Assembly (NCBI RefSeq): GCF_002312805.1 | Contig: NZ_NMUA01000009.1 | Location: 1 to 64,000 of the forward strand | Origin: Sphingobium sp. D43FB | GTDB lineage: Bacteria > Pseudomonadota > Alphaproteobacteria > Sphingomonadales > Sphingomonadaceae | Direction of reading: 5' to 3' | DNA length: 64,000 bases | Part shown: piece by piece, positions 1 through 8,159 of the stretch | Layout: each line of letters begins with the position of its first letter | Numbering within the stretch: the stretch's first letter is position 1 | Notes under the pieces: model-generated | The model's input: the letters and a program-made list of their open reading frames with translations, nothing else | Database searches by the model: none | Told to the model about the DNA's origin: nothing | Made by a program: the position numbers and the translations under genes

Positions 1-121
1 GCTGCCAAAATGGCTCGACCACTATAATCGCGTGCATCCGCATCGCGCTCTCGGCTACAGATCGCCAAGAGAGTTTATCGAACGTTCAACCCGTGAGGAA
101 CTGTCCGGCCTTTAGGGGGCA
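1..121 (+). mobile_element. Right end of an IS3-family insertion sequence (truncated by window edge)
   Basis: The first 115 bases encode the C-terminus of an IS3-type transposase. The sequence right after its stop runs into GGGGGCA at about 115-121, which fits the 5'-TG...CA-3' ends usual for IS3-family elements, so the element probably ends at 121. The matching left inverted repeat and the target duplication lie outside the window, so the exact boundary is inferred. The AT-rich DNA just beyond it differs from the rest of the window. Confidence 0.6.
2..115 (+). CDS. IS3-family transposase OrfB, C-terminal 37 residues (partial)
   Basis: Frame 2 reads through to TAG at 113-115 and contains WLDHYNRVHPHRALGYRSP, the conserved end of the DDE integrase core of IS3-family OrfB proteins (consensus YN..RPH.ALGY.TP). 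This region follows the last catalytic Glu of the rve domain. The 5' part of the gene is outside the window, so it cannot be said whether the transposase is intact. Confidence 0.85.
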   Translation: MPKWLDHYNRVHPHRALGYRSPREFIERSTREELSGL

Positions 122-459
122 ACAACAAGCGATATTGCGCCGATCGACGAGCCGTGTTTCCAATGGATCAAAACTTTGAGAGAACTGGTATAATTGGAAA
201 AAACCAATTTGGTTTGATGCTCATTCCAACTGCAAGCGGTGCGTTTTTTTTAGAATTTTATAATGGAACTTCAAGCGGCCATTGCGATCCATCAACGCTG
301 AAGTGAAACGAGGGCTTACAATCGATTCGGTTTACTGCTCCCGCCGCAAAAACACTGGCCAAGCGTACTTGGCTGGCGCACCTTCGGTGCTACCGTGCCG
401 CACCTGATCCTGCCGCCGGGCTGGCGGAGGGGCGGTGCGGCGATTGAGGATGTGATGCC
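116..459. other. Gene-free spacer between the IS end and the flavin monooxygenase, partly AT-rich
   Basis: No coding frame is convincing here. Bases about 160-310 are clearly richer in A/T than the flanks, with T runs near 245-252 and TATAAT-like boxes at 189-194 and near 257, none with a well-spaced -35 element. The last 100 bases return to high GC and hold GAGGA near 446, the probable ribosome-binding site of the next gene. The compositional break suggests acquired DNA next to the IS; this is an inference. Confidence 0.4.
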
Positions 460-1512
460 ATGACTGATCCTGTCCCACGCGATATCGTCGTCATCGGGGG
501 CGGGCAGATGGGGGTGGCGCTCGGCTATTATCTGCGCCGGGCGGGGGCGGATTTCCTGATTTTGGATGCGGAAGACGGGCCGGGCGGGGCGTGGCGGCAT
601 GGGTGGGAGTCGTTGCGGCTGTTTTCGCCCGCTGGCTATAGTTCGCTGCCCGGCTGGCTGATGCCGCCGCCGGCCCATACGGGCTATCCGACGCGCGATG
701 ACGTGCTGGCCTATTTGCGGGACTATGAGGCGCGCTATGCGCTGCCGATCGAGCGGCCGGTGCGGGTGGCGGCGGTCGAGCAGGCGGGCGATGCTCTGGC
801 GGTCGTGACCGACAAGGGGCGCTTTGCCGCGCGGATGGTGGTCAGCGCGACGGGCACCTGGTCGCAACCCTATATGCCCGACATGGCGGGGCGGGCGCTG
901 TTTGCGGGGGTGCAGGTCCATTCCGCGCATTATGTCGGGCCGGAGGCCTATGCGGGGCAGAACGTGCTGGTGGTCGGCGGCGGCAATAGCGGGGCGCAGA
1001 TCGCGGCGGAGCTGGCGCCGGTGGCGCGCACGATCTGGGTGACGACGCAGGAACCGCTGTTCCTGCCCGACGATGTCGATGGCCGGGTGCTGTTCGAGCG
1101 GGCGGTGGCGCGGATGAAGGCGGGGCCAAGCGATGTGCCGGTGGGCGGCATTGGCGACATCGTCATGGTGCCGCCGGTCAAGGCGGCGCGGGCGCGCGGT
1201 GACCTCAGCACTCGGCGGCCGTTCACGCGGATGACGGCGACGGGGGTGGTGTGGCCGGACGGGTCGGAGACAAAGGTCGATGCGATCATCTGGTGTACCG
1301 GCTTTCGCCCGGCGCTGGCGCATCTGGCGGGGCTGGGCGTGGTGGAGGCGGATGGCCGGGTTCTGGTGGAGGACCAGCGGTCGATCAAGGTGCCGCGGCT
1401 GTGGCTGGCGGGCTATGGCGACTGGTGCGGGGCGGGATCAGCCACGCTGATGGGTGCGGCGCGGACGGCGCGGGATCTGGCGGCGAGGCTGGTCGAGGCG
1501 CGGGCGGTTTAG
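460..1512 (+). CDS. FAD/NAD(P)H-dependent monooxygenase, ArsO/CzcO-like
   Basis: A 350-residue two-dinucleotide-binding-domain flavoprotein. FAD-binding GGGQMG is at residues 13-18, GGAWRHGW at 42-49, the ATG-type linker ATGTW at 130-134, NADPH-binding GGGNSG at 173-178, and IIWCTGFRP at 276-284, the second conserved ATG/CTG motif of class B flavin monooxygenases. The stretch [16 protein letters not shown] closely resembles ArsO proteins found in arsenic-resistance operons, but no ars genes are visible here, so the substrate is uncertain. It is cytosolic, with no signal peptide. The start follows GAGGA by about nine bases. It lies next to an IS end and may be an accessory gene. Confidence 0.75.
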   Translation: MTDPVPRDIVVIGGGQMGVALGYYLRRAGADFLILDAEDGPGGAWRHGWESLRLFSPAGYSSLPGWLMPPPAHTGYPTRDDVLAYLRDYEARYALPIERPVRVAAVEQAGDALAVVTDKGRFAARMVVSATGTWSQPYMPDMAGRALFAGVQVHSAHYVGPEAYAGQNVLVVGGGNSGAQIAAELAPVARTIWVTTQEPLFLPDDVDGRVLFERAVARMKAGPSDVPVGGIGDIVMVPPVKAARARGDLSTRRPFTRMTATGVVWPDGSETKVDAIIWCTGFRPALAHLAGLGVVEADGRVLVEDQRSIKVPRLWLAGYGDWCGAGSATLMGAARTARDLAARLVEARAV

Positions 1513-1603
1513 GCGAGGGGGGCTTTGAGGGTGGAGGGGGGCGCGTTCCTGCTGCCGCAAAAGGGCTGGTCAAGCGCCTTCCGCTGCGGCACATCGCGCC
1601 GCT

Positions 1604-2479
1604 ATGCGCCTACCTGATCCTTCCACCTTCATCGCCGCCGGGGCCAGTGCCGAGGTGTTTCGGCTTGGCGAGGGGCGGGTGTTGAAGCTGTTTCATGACG
1701 GGATCGACCCCAGCATCGTCGCGCGCGAATATGCGATCGCGCGGGCGGTGCAGGCGAGCGGGCTGCCGGTGCCGCGCACTTATGGCGTGCAGGAAGCGGG
1801 CGGGCGGCAGGGGATCGTCTATGCCGACATGGCGGGGCCGGACCTGCTCGCTTATATGGCGCGCAATCCGCATCGCGGGCGCTGGGCACTGGGCGAGATG
1901 GCGCGGTTGCAGCAGCGGATTTCGGAATGCCATGTGCCGACGCTGCGCAGTCGCAAGGCGATATTGCGCGTCGACATAGAGGCGGCGCCGGTGGGCGAGC
2001 GGCTGCGCGCGGCGGCGGTCGACCGGCTGGACCAGCTGAACGAAGGCGATGCGCTGTCGCATGGCGACCTGCACCCCGCCAATCTGATCGTGACCGAGGA
2101 GGGGCTGGCGGTGATCGACTGGTCGCGCGCGGCGCGGGGCATGGCGGCGACCGATGTGGTGCGGACCGAGATGGTGATGCGCTTCGGGCCGGGCGGGGAT
2201 GTCGGTGGCGAGGGCGGCGCGGCGGTGCTGGGCTGGGCGGCGGCGAAGATGCGCGATGCGGCGAGCGCTTATTATGTGCGGCGGCACCGGGCGCTCACTG
2301 GGCTGGACCCCGAAGCGCTGGCGGCGTGGCGGGCGCTGGTGGCGCTGGCGTGGATGCGGCAGCGGGCGCCGTCGCGCGATGCGGCGTTCGAGGCCTATCT
2401 GGTGGAGGCGTTGCAGGTGGCGGGGCTGCCGCCGCTGGAGCGGGATGCGCCGCCCATGTCGTTGGTCGGGCCTGATTGA
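1604..2479 (+). CDS. Aminoglycoside-phosphotransferase-family small-molecule kinase
   Basis: A 291-residue protein of the APH/choline-kinase fold. The N-lobe has the likely ATP-binding lysine in VLKLF (K28) and an acidic partner in AREYAIA. The catalytic loop HGDLHPAN is at 153-160 and the metal-binding IDWS at 171-174. The substrate cannot be told from sequence; most chromosomal members of this kind have no proven role in drug resistance. It starts about 90 bases after the monooxygenase on the same strand and might share its transcript. The tail after residue 200 is alpha-helical and rich in Ala and Arg. Confidence 0.75.
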   Translation: MRLPDPSTFIAAGASAEVFRLGEGRVLKLFHDGIDPSIVAREYAIARAVQASGLPVPRTYGVQEAGGRQGIVYADMAGPDLLAYMARNPHRGRWALGEMARLQQRISECHVPTLRSRKAILRVDIEAAPVGERLRAAAVDRLDQLNEGDALSHGDLHPANLIVTEEGLAVIDWSRAARGMAATDVVRTEMVMRFGPGGDVGGEGGAAVLGWAAAKMRDAASAYYVRRHRALTGLDPEALAAWRALVALAWMRQRAPSRDAAFEAYLVEALQVAGLPPLERDAPPMSLVGPD

Positions 2480-2572
2480 CGGTTGATCCCGCGTCCATGC
2501 CGCCCAGCGGGAGCGGAGGGCCGATTATCGAACGGACGGCGCATCGGGCGTGCGCTGCCCTATAATGGCGGT

Positions 2573-2694
2573 AAGTTCAGAGACGGTTCAGCCCTGATGG
2601 TGTCGTCTCCGGCCTGACAGTTTATCCCGATCCCGGTGTGCCCGACAGCAACCTGGATACGCCCCCGGCCATCCCTTGCGCCGGGGGCGTTTTC
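2573..2694 (+). ncRNA. Candidate small RNA (or leader of the phosphotransferase 3' end) ending in an intrinsic terminator
   Basis: A perfect TATAAT at 2561-2566 is followed about 120 bases later by a ten-pair GC hairpin and T run. The interval has no good open frame, and its sequence repeats GGTTCAG/GTTCAG twice near 2574-2592. A convincing -35 hexamer was not found, so the promoter is weak evidence. The alternative is that the terminator simply ends the phosphotransferase transcript. Confidence 0.3.
2660..2694 (+). terminator. Rho-independent terminator
   Basis: CGCCCCCGGC at 2660-2669 pairs perfectly with GCCGGGGGCG at 2680-2689 around a ten-base loop, followed by TTTTCT. It sits about 180 bases after the phosphotransferase stop and ahead of the UrcA gene. 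Confidence 0.8.
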
Positions 2695-3004
2695 TATTGT
2701 CCCTCCCATCGTTACGATTCGCGCTTTCCCTTACGGCTCATGTCGTTCGTGGCGCGGCGACATGTCGTTCGTCCTGCGGTTGGTCGGCGCGATTTTGCGC
2801 TTCGTCGGTGCAGGCGTCGTTCGCCGATGACGCGGGCTGCCGGTCGAAGCGGGCGGGCATCGGGCGGGGCGCGGGGCTAAACAGGATGGGCGAACGGGGC
2901 AGGACGCCGACCCCAAGACCCCGGCTCCCCCCGTTCGCACCCCGGCCCGCTGCGCAGCCCCCCATTTGGCGGCGGACCGGCCAAACCAGATTTTGAGGAG
3001 ATAG

Positions 3005-3352
3005 ATGATGTTCCGTTCGACCCTGTTTGCCGCCGCCGCTTCCGCCATCCTGTTTGCCAGCGCCGGTGCCGCTTCCGCCGAGGATTTCGCCTCCAATGGC
3101 CGCACCAGCCCGGTCTATCATGGCGACCTCGACCTATCGAACCCCGCGCATCAGGCGCAGTTGCGCAGCCGCATTGCGCGTGCCGCGAGCCGTGTGTGCA
3201 GCGCCAGCGACCTCGCCACCATGCAGGCGTGCAAGGCCAAGGCGATCGCCCGCGTCGAAGCGCCGATCAGCGCCGCGATTGCGAGGGCCGAGACGAGCGA
3301 GCGCTATGCCGATGCGCGGGGCAAGGACGGGTTGCCGCTGGTCGCAAACTGA
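3005..3352 (+). CDS. UrcA family periplasmic protein
   Basis: A 115-residue secreted protein. Residues 1-25 form a signal peptide ending ASA before Glu26. The mature part has the UrcA-type block YHGDLDLSNPAHQAQLRSRI at 38-57 followed by RVC and a second cysteine in ACKAKAIA (C65 and C76, probably disulphide-bonded). The family is common in sphingomonads and caulobacters and its biochemical role is unknown. GAGGAG at 2995-3000 places the start at 3005. Its own terminator follows at 3377, so it is probably a single-gene transcript. Confidence 0.85.
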   Translation: MMFRSTLFAAAASAILFASAGAASAEDFASNGRTSPVYHGDLDLSNPAHQAQLRSRIARAASRVCSASDLATMQACKAKAIARVEAPISAAIARAETSERYADARGKDGLPLVAN

Positions 3353-3376
3353 TTGGTAGCGCGACGTGATAGAGAG

Positions 3377-3406
3377 AAGGCCCGGTGAATTGCCGGGCCT
3401 TTTTTG
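3377..3406 (+). terminator. Rho-independent terminator of the UrcA gene
   Basis: AAGGCCCGG at 3377-3385 pairs with CCGGGCCTT at 3393-3401 around loop TGAATTG, followed by a T run. It is 25 bases after the UrcA stop codon. Confidence 0.85.
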
Positions 3407-3415
3407 TGTTTCGGC

Positions 3416-3533
3416 ATCCTCCCCTGGTAGGGGAGGTGGCAGGGCGTAGCCCTGACGGAGGGGTGTCACGCTATCGTGAGGGTGACACCCCTCCACCGCC
3501 TTCGGCGGTCCCCCTCCCCTTACAGGGGAGGAT
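3416..3533. repeat. Palindromic intergenic repeat, CTCCCC/GGGGAG family (copy 1)
   Basis: The segment begins ATCCTCCCCT and ends AGGGGAGGAT, with inner arms GGTGGCAGGGCGTAGCCCTG and a second hairpin ACACCCCTCC. A second copy with the same outer arms and inner AGGGCGAAGCCCTGACGGAG lies at 14565-14696. It ends just four bases before the stop of the LytTR regulator gene, so it may act as its transcript end. Confidence 0.8.
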
Positions 3534-3536
3534 TGG

Positions 3537-4280
3537 TTAGCGGCCGGTCATGGCTCTGGCGTTGGCGAGGAAGGTGCGGCCGATGCGGATTTCATTGCCG
3601 TCGGCGAGCGCCGCGAACCACACGCCGCTGCCGTCATGGCGCAGGCGGGCGATATGGTCGCGGCGGACGATGTGGGAGCGGTGGAGGCGGACGAATTGCT
3701 GCGGGTCGAGCCGTTCCTCCAGGCTGCTGATCGTCTGGTGGAGGAGATAGCTGTGGCTGCCGACATGGAGGCGCATATAGTCGCGCTCCGCCTCGATCCG
3801 GTCGATCTGGTCGGTGGCGATGCGGATGAGTTCGGAGCGGTGTGGCACCCAGAATTCCTCGGCCCAGTCGGGTTGCGCCTCGGTCGAGATGGCGGGGGCG
3901 TCGGTGGGGGCCACGCTGCGCGCCGCCTCAACCCGGTCGATCGCGCGGGTGAGCCGGTCATGCGCGACGGGCTTGAGCAGATAGTCGACGGCGGCCAGAT
4001 CGAAGGCCTCGACCGCGAAACCTTCGAAGGCGGTCACGAAGATGATGGCGGGGCGCAGGCCCATGCGGCTGACCGCGCGGGCGACGCCGATGCCGTCGAG
4101 CAGCGGCATGGCGATGTCGAGCATGACGAGGTCGGGCTTGAGCGCTTCGATGAGGCGGAGGGCGGCTTCGCCGTCGCTGGCGGTGCCGCAGAGCGTCAGG
4201 CGCGGTTCGCGCGCGCACAGCATCTGCAGCCGCTCGATCGCGAGCGGTTCGTCATCGACGATCATGGTGCGGATTGACAT
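3537..4280 (-). CDS. LytTR-family response regulator
   Basis: A 247-residue two-domain regulator. The receiver domain has the acidic pair D9-D10, the phospho-acceptor D55 in VMLD, T83 and K103 in YLLKP. Residues about 147-245 form a LytTR DNA-binding domain, with FVRLHRSHIVRRDHI as its signature. It lies five bases downstream of the sensor-kinase stop, so the pair is one operon. ATG at 4280 was preferred over TTG at 4292, which would overlap the kinase; neither has a strong ribosome-binding site. Target genes are not evident. Confidence 0.88.
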   Translation of the reverse strand: MSIRTMIVDDEPLAIERLQMLCAREPRLTLCGTASDGEAALRLIEALKPDLVMLDIAMPLLDGIGVARAVSRMGLRPAIIFVTAFEGFAVEAFDLAAVDYLLKPVAHDRLTRAIDRVEAARSVAPTDAPAISTEAQPDWAEEFWVPHRSELIRIATDQIDRIEAERDYMRLHVGSHSYLLHQTISSLEERLDPQQFVRLHRSHIVRRDHIARLRHDGSGVWFAALADGNEIRIGRTFLANARAMTGR

Positions 4281-4285
4281 GGGGA

Positions 4286-5398
4286 TCAGCAACTCTGACG
4301 GATGATGGGGAGGGTGATGAGGACGGAGAAGCCGCTGCCTTCGCGCGGACCATAAGCGATGCGGCCCTGATCGCCAAAGCGCGCGGTCAGCCGGTCGCGC
4401 ACATTGGCGAGGCCGATGCCGCTGCCGCGATCGGCGTCGCCGGGCGGCTGGTCGCCATTATCGGTGACGTTGATGTGGAGCAGGTCACCATCGGCGCGGG
4501 CGGTGATGCGGATCTGCACCGGGCTGGACGTGCGCGACACGCCATATTTTATCGCATTTTCGACCAGCGGCTGGAGGATGAGGCCGGGGACGCAGGCGGT
4601 CATCAGGTCGGCGGGAATGTCGATGACGCTCGTCAGCCGTTCGGGGAAGCGGACACCCTCGATATCGAGATAGAGTTGCTGGAGATGGACTTCCTCCGCC
4701 AGCGGCACGTCGTCGAGCGGATCGCCGGTCAGGCTGGTGCGGTAGAAGTTGGAGAGCGACAGGATCATCTTTTCCGCTTCGTCGGGCTTGTTGCGCATGA
4801 CGAGGGTCGAGAGGCTGTTGAGCGTGTTGAACAGGAAATGGGGGTTCACCTGATAGCGGAGCGAGCGCAGTTCGGCCTGCTGCGCGGCGCGTTCCAGCCG
4901 GGCGGCGCGGCGTTCGGTGCGGTGGACTTCGCTGGCGTAGGACAGAGCGAGGTAGAGCGCGGCCCAGGCGGAGAGGAAGAAATAGCGGCTGATCGCATCC
5001 TCGACGATCTGGATCAGCGCGAAATGTTCTTCGCTGCGAAATTTCATCCGGTCGCCATCAGTGAAGATGTTGACCGGGTCATAGACGTTGAACATGTAGA
5101 AATTGGCCGACGCCATGGCGAGCGCGAAGGGCGCGGCGAGCGAGAAGGCGGCGACGACGCGGACGCTTAGCGGCTTCGTGTCGAAGCGGCGCAGCATCAG
5201 GTAGAAGATCCAGGTCGTGACGATGCCGATGACGGTGACGATGGCCCGGCGGGCGGCCAGCTCATAGGGGGCATCGAAGCCCATGACCGTGGCGCGCAGC
5301 GTGACCAGCACGGCATAGAATAACCAGAAGCCGAGAATGGAATAGAGCGCGATCGCAGGCGAAATGCCGCGTTCGCCGTCGTCGGGCGCATGTGTCAT
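4286..5398 (-). CDS. LytS/YehU-type membrane sensor histidine kinase
   Basis: A 370-residue kinase with four predicted membrane helices (about 17-38, 50-68, 80-101, 138-156), a short coiled linker, and the His_kinase domain with NPHFLFNTLNSL (phospho-acceptor His about 187). The HATPase domain has the N-box PLVENAIKYG and a GIGLANV G-box. This is the histidine kinase class that partners LytTR regulators, which fits the gene immediately downstream. The ATG at 5398 has AGGA seven bases upstream; the longer frame to 5740 adds an implausible Arg/Pro-rich leader overlapping the divergent small gene. Confidence 0.88.
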   Translation of the reverse strand: MTHAPDDGERGISPAIALYSILGFWLFYAVLVTLRATVMGFDAPYELAARRAIVTVIGIVTTWIFYLMLRRFDTKPLSVRVVAAFSLAAPFALAMASANFYMFNVYDPVNIFTDGDRMKFRSEEHFALIQIVEDAISRYFFLSAWAALYLALSYASEVHRTERRAARLERAAQQAELRSLRYQVNPHFLFNTLNSLSTLVMRNKPDEAEKMILSLSNFYRTSLTGDPLDDVPLAEEVHLQQLYLDIEGVRFPERLTSVIDIPADLMTACVPGLILQPLVENAIKYGVSRTSSPVQIRITARADGDLLHINVTDNGDQPPGDADRGSGIGLANVRDRLTARFGDQGRIAYGPREGSGFSVLITLPIIRQSC

Positions 5399-5556
5399 GG
5401 CATCCTGTTTACGCGCGCGTGGGCCGCTTGTCGCCCCATCGCGTGGCTGCTGGTCGAAGCGGTTGGCGCGTTGGTCGAACGGCGCGCGGGAACCGGGATG
5501 CGGCCCGGCCCGTTGATCGGGCGAGATGCCTGTGTGGCATTGAGGAGGAGAGACGC

Positions 5557-5766
5557 ATGACCCCGATTGATCATTCCCAGACCAAGGCCCACGAGCAAGC
5601 CGACGCGGCGCGCAGCAGCGACGCGCAGGACCATGTTCGCGATGCCGAGGAAAAGCTGGACGAGGAATTGGAGGATTCGATGGACGCATCCGATCCGCCG
5701 TCCAGCACGCGACCCGGTGACAAGGGTGAACCCGTGCCATCTTCGGGCTTTACGCCGGAGGATTGA
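5557..5766 (+). CDS. Small acidic hypothetical protein
   Basis: A 69-residue, highly charged and probably disordered protein, rich in Asp, Glu and Ser, with the run RDAEEKLDEELEDSMDASD in its centre. It has no signal peptide or membrane segment. GAGGAGGAGA directly before ATG 5557 is an excellent ribosome-binding site and is the main evidence that it is a real gene. It is divergent from the histidine kinase. I do not recognise a family. Confidence 0.65.
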   Translation: MTPIDHSQTKAHEQADAARSSDAQDHVRDAEEKLDEELEDSMDASDPPSSTRPGDKGEPVPSSGFTPED

Positions 5767-5849
5767 TGGTTTTTCGATCCGAACGATGATAGAGTTTGCG
5801 GGCGGCAGATGAAGCCATCGCCGCCCGTAACGAGAGGAGCCTGCACCCC

Positions 5850-6104
5850 ATGCCGACATCCGCAACCCCCGCCGTCGAGCGCATTGCCCGCGTCCTGGCA
5901 GGGCGGCATCTGAGCCATAATGGTGAGGGCAGCGATCCCCATGCCGCAGGGGCCGTGGATGCGGCGTGGCAGGACCATGTCGAGGACGCCTATGCCATCC
6001 TGCATACGTTGCGCGAACCGGACGCGCAGATGGCGCAGGCAGGCGATGTGACGGTGTGGCGCAGCATGATCGGCGCGGTGCTGGCGCGGCGACCGGGAGC
6101 GTAA
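5850..6104 (+). CDS. Small hypothetical protein
   Basis: An 84-residue soluble protein of mixed charge with no signal peptide. The start at 5850 follows GAGAGGAG at 5832-5839 at normal spacing; the longer frame from 5796 lacks such a site. It is about 80 bases downstream of another small gene on the same strand and may share a transcript. The sequence is helical (VERIARVLAGRHL, VTVWRSMIGAVLA). I do not recognise a family. Confidence 0.6.
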   Translation: MPTSATPAVERIARVLAGRHLSHNGEGSDPHAAGAVDAAWQDHVEDAYAILHTLREPDAQMAQAGDVTVWRSMIGAVLARRPGA

Positions 6105-6258
6105 CGGGCGACGCGACCAAATGATGATTGTCATCCGATTTACATGTTGCGCTGCACAAGGAAATCTGATCCCTTGTGAACGGCGGCGGAACAGGCGCTT
6201 AAGCCTTCAGTAACTATAGAGGGCGCATGTTCTGACGATCGACTACGGGTCGGAGGGC

Positions 6259-6813
6259 ATGAACATGGGTACGAATGCAAAACCTGCGGACGGCGCCATT
6301 ACCTTGGCGGAACTGCGCGAGTTCGCGAGCTTCTCGTCTGCCACGCAACGCTATATTCGCCGATCGCTCGACATCGGCCTGCATCGCCGCGACGCGATGA
6401 AGCTATGGTCGCGCGACATGGTCGAGGAAGCCTCCATCCGCGCGCAGGCGCGCATCTATGGACGGCTGGATGAGATCAAGGCGCGGGTGCCCGACGATAG
6501 CGGGTTGGAACAGGTGGAGCCGTTCATGGCCCCGCTGGTGACCATCTCCGCCTTCGACCTGGGGCAGGACCGGCTGGCCAGTTTTTCCTCCTATCGTTTC
6601 CTATACGAGCGGCTGTTGGGCGCGGGCGCGCGGCCCTGGCTGCCCGGTGCCTTTTGCGCGGCGGCGAGCCTGCCGCATCTCCACCCTGAAAAGCGGCGCA
6701 TTTTGTTGCAGTCGATCAGCGAGGCGGCGGCGACGGCGGCGGGCTGGTCCAATCGCGAGCCGAGCTTCTACCCCGAATGGGTCGAGAAGGTCGATCTGAG
6801 CAAGGCGAACTGA
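6259..6813 (+). CDS. Hypothetical protein
   Basis: A 184-residue soluble protein without signal peptide, membrane segment or known motif. The N-terminal half is helical and basic (SSATQRYIRRSLDIGLHRRD), and the rest resembles an all-alpha fold. The start follows CGGAGGGC directly before ATG 6259; an ATG three codons on is also possible. It stands alone, with about 130 bases of spacer on each side. I have no functional assignment. Confidence 0.65.
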   Translation: MNMGTNAKPADGAITLAELREFASFSSATQRYIRRSLDIGLHRRDAMKLWSRDMVEEASIRAQARIYGRLDEIKARVPDDSGLEQVEPFMAPLVTISAFDLGQDRLASFSSYRFLYERLLGAGARPWLPGAFCAAASLPHLHPEKRRILLQSISEAAATAAGWSNREPSFYPEWVEKVDLSKAN

Positions 6814-6946
6814 CACTGGACGTTGATGCCCGCATCCGGGGGGAGGCGGGGATTGGTGAAACCGACGGCGCAGCGGACGTTGTTCGCTGCGCCGTTGTCA
6901 TATCGGGGGTTGGCCTGGTCCAGGTCGGCCATAGGGGAGCGAAGCG

Positions 6947-7405
6947 ATGCGGATGATGGGCAAGATCGCGGCTATGGCTTCGATCGTGATCGGATCGGTG
7001 GCGACCCCATCGGTTGGGGCGGCCCCAGCGACCGTTGTGCGCAATATCGGCGTCGGCGATCCGCAGCGGCGGGCGGTGCTGGATGCGTTGCGGCCAGAGA
7101 TTGCGCGCGATCTTGGGCAAACGGTGCAATTTGTGGTGCGGGCCTTGCGCGTGCAGGGCGACTGGGCCTTCGCCCATGTCGTGCCGCAGACGACCGCCGG
7201 TGATGCGATCGATTTTACCCGGACACGCCATGCCGAGCGGCTGCGCGCCGGGATGCTCGATGGGCCGGATGTTTATGCGCTGTTGCAGCGGACGGGCAGC
7301 GCGTGGCGGGTGCGCGATTTCGTCGTGGGGCCGACCGATGTAGCCTATCTGGCATGGCCGGACGCCCATGGCGCGCCGCCCGCGCTATTCGAGGGGGCGG
7401 ACTGA
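6947..7405 (+). CDS. Secreted hypothetical protein
   Basis: A 152-residue protein with a probable signal peptide (basic MRMMGK, hydrophobic stretch, cleavage near GAAPA at about 25). The mature part contains RVQGDWAFAHVVPQT and SAWRVRDFVVGPTDVAYL, like the small periplasmic proteins found in many alphaproteobacteria, but I cannot name a domain. GGGGAG is seven bases before ATG 6947. It is convergent with trmB, ten bases from the trmB stop. Confidence 0.65.
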   Translation: MRMMGKIAAMASIVIGSVATPSVGAAPATVVRNIGVGDPQRRAVLDALRPEIARDLGQTVQFVVRALRVQGDWAFAHVVPQTTAGDAIDFTRTRHAERLRAGMLDGPDVYALLQRTGSAWRVRDFVVGPTDVAYLAWPDAHGAPPALFEGAD

Positions 7406-7414
7406 GCCTGCGGC

Positions 7415-8110
7415 TCAGCGCTTGCGATAGCGGAAATACCAGACTTCATGGCCCAGCCGCCGGGCCTTGGCCTCATAGCGGGTTTCGGGCCAGCCGCCGG
7501 GGCGGGTGAGGAAATCCTTGGGGTCGCTGGCCAGCCAGTCGAAATCGGGATGGCCGTTCATCACCATCAGCGCCCAGCGCAGATAGACAGGGTGATCGGT
7601 GCCGAAGCGGAATTCGCCGCCGGGCTTGAGCTTGCGCGCGATCATCGCGACAGGGCCGGGGTTCATCATCCGGCGCTTGGCGTGGCGCGCCTTGGGCCAG
7701 GGGTCGGGATGGAGCAGATAGACGAAGCTGAGCGATCCGTCGGGGATGCGGCTCAGCACGGTCAGGGCATCGCCCATATGGAGGCGGACATTGCCGAGCG
7801 CGCCGTCGCGAATATGGCCAAGCGCGGTGACGACACCGTTCAGGAACGGCTCGCAGCCGATGAAGCCATGGTCGGGCAGCAGATCGGCGCGCCAAGCCAT
7901 ATGCTCGCCGCCGCCGAAGCCGATCTCGAAATGGAGTGGGCGGTCATAGCCGAACAGATCCGCGGCGGTGATCGGCCCTTCGTCCGGCACGGACACGGCG
8001 GGCAATAAGGTATCGACCAGTTCTTGCTGCGCCTGACGCAGCTTATGCCCCGACTGGCGGCCATAGAGGCGGTTGAGCGTGGTCGGATCGCCGGGTTTAT
8101 GCGCTGTCAT
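7415..8110 (-). CDS. trmB: tRNA (guanine(46)-N7)-methyltransferase TrmB
   Basis: A 231-residue class I SAM methyltransferase of the TrmB family, which makes m7G46 in the variable loop of several tRNAs. The SAM-binding motif HFEIGFGGGEH is at about 79-89, followed by FIGCEPF (acidic ribose contact), LHMGDAL, and the catalytic/tRNA-binding motif LLHPDPWPKARHAKRR. C-terminal ETRYEAKARRLGHEVW is also typical. Length matches the family. There is no clear ribosome-binding site, but the N-terminal LNRLYGRQSGHKLR motif supports the start. Confidence 0.95.
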   Translation of the reverse strand: MTAHKPGDPTTLNRLYGRQSGHKLRQAQQELVDTLLPAVSVPDEGPITAADLFGYDRPLHFEIGFGGGEHMAWRADLLPDHGFIGCEPFLNGVVTALGHIRDGALGNVRLHMGDALTVLSRIPDGSLSFVYLLHPDPWPKARHAKRRMMNPGPVAMIARKLKPGGEFRFGTDHPVYLRWALMVMNGHPDFDWLASDPKDFLTRPGGWPETRYEAKARRLGHEVWYFRYRKR

Positions 8111-8159
8111 GGGGCGGCCGCTTAGCGGGCGTGGGCGCGCGGGGCAAGCGGGGAGGCGG

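Larger units (their letters stand above)
2480..3004 (+). other. 525-base intergenic region with a promoter-like box and a strong terminator, no convincing protein gene
   Basis: Several short overlapping frames exist here, but none has a ribosome-binding site, recognisable motif or typical codon use, so I do not call a protein. A TATAAT box lies at 2561-2566 and a textbook rho-independent terminator at 2660-2694. The segment from about 2573 to 2694 could be a small RNA. The remainder to 3004 is the leader of the UrcA gene and ends in GAGGAG at 2995-3000. Confidence 0.5.

Noticed and set aside
1604..2479. Antibiotic resistance gene from the phosphotransferase fold
   Set aside because: The aminoglycoside-phosphotransferase fold is widespread among small-molecule kinases, and nothing here identifies an aminoglycoside substrate.
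2636..2996. Three short overlapping frames in the 2.5-3.0 kb gap
   Set aside because: Arg-rich with no ribosome-binding site; they run through a terminator hairpin.
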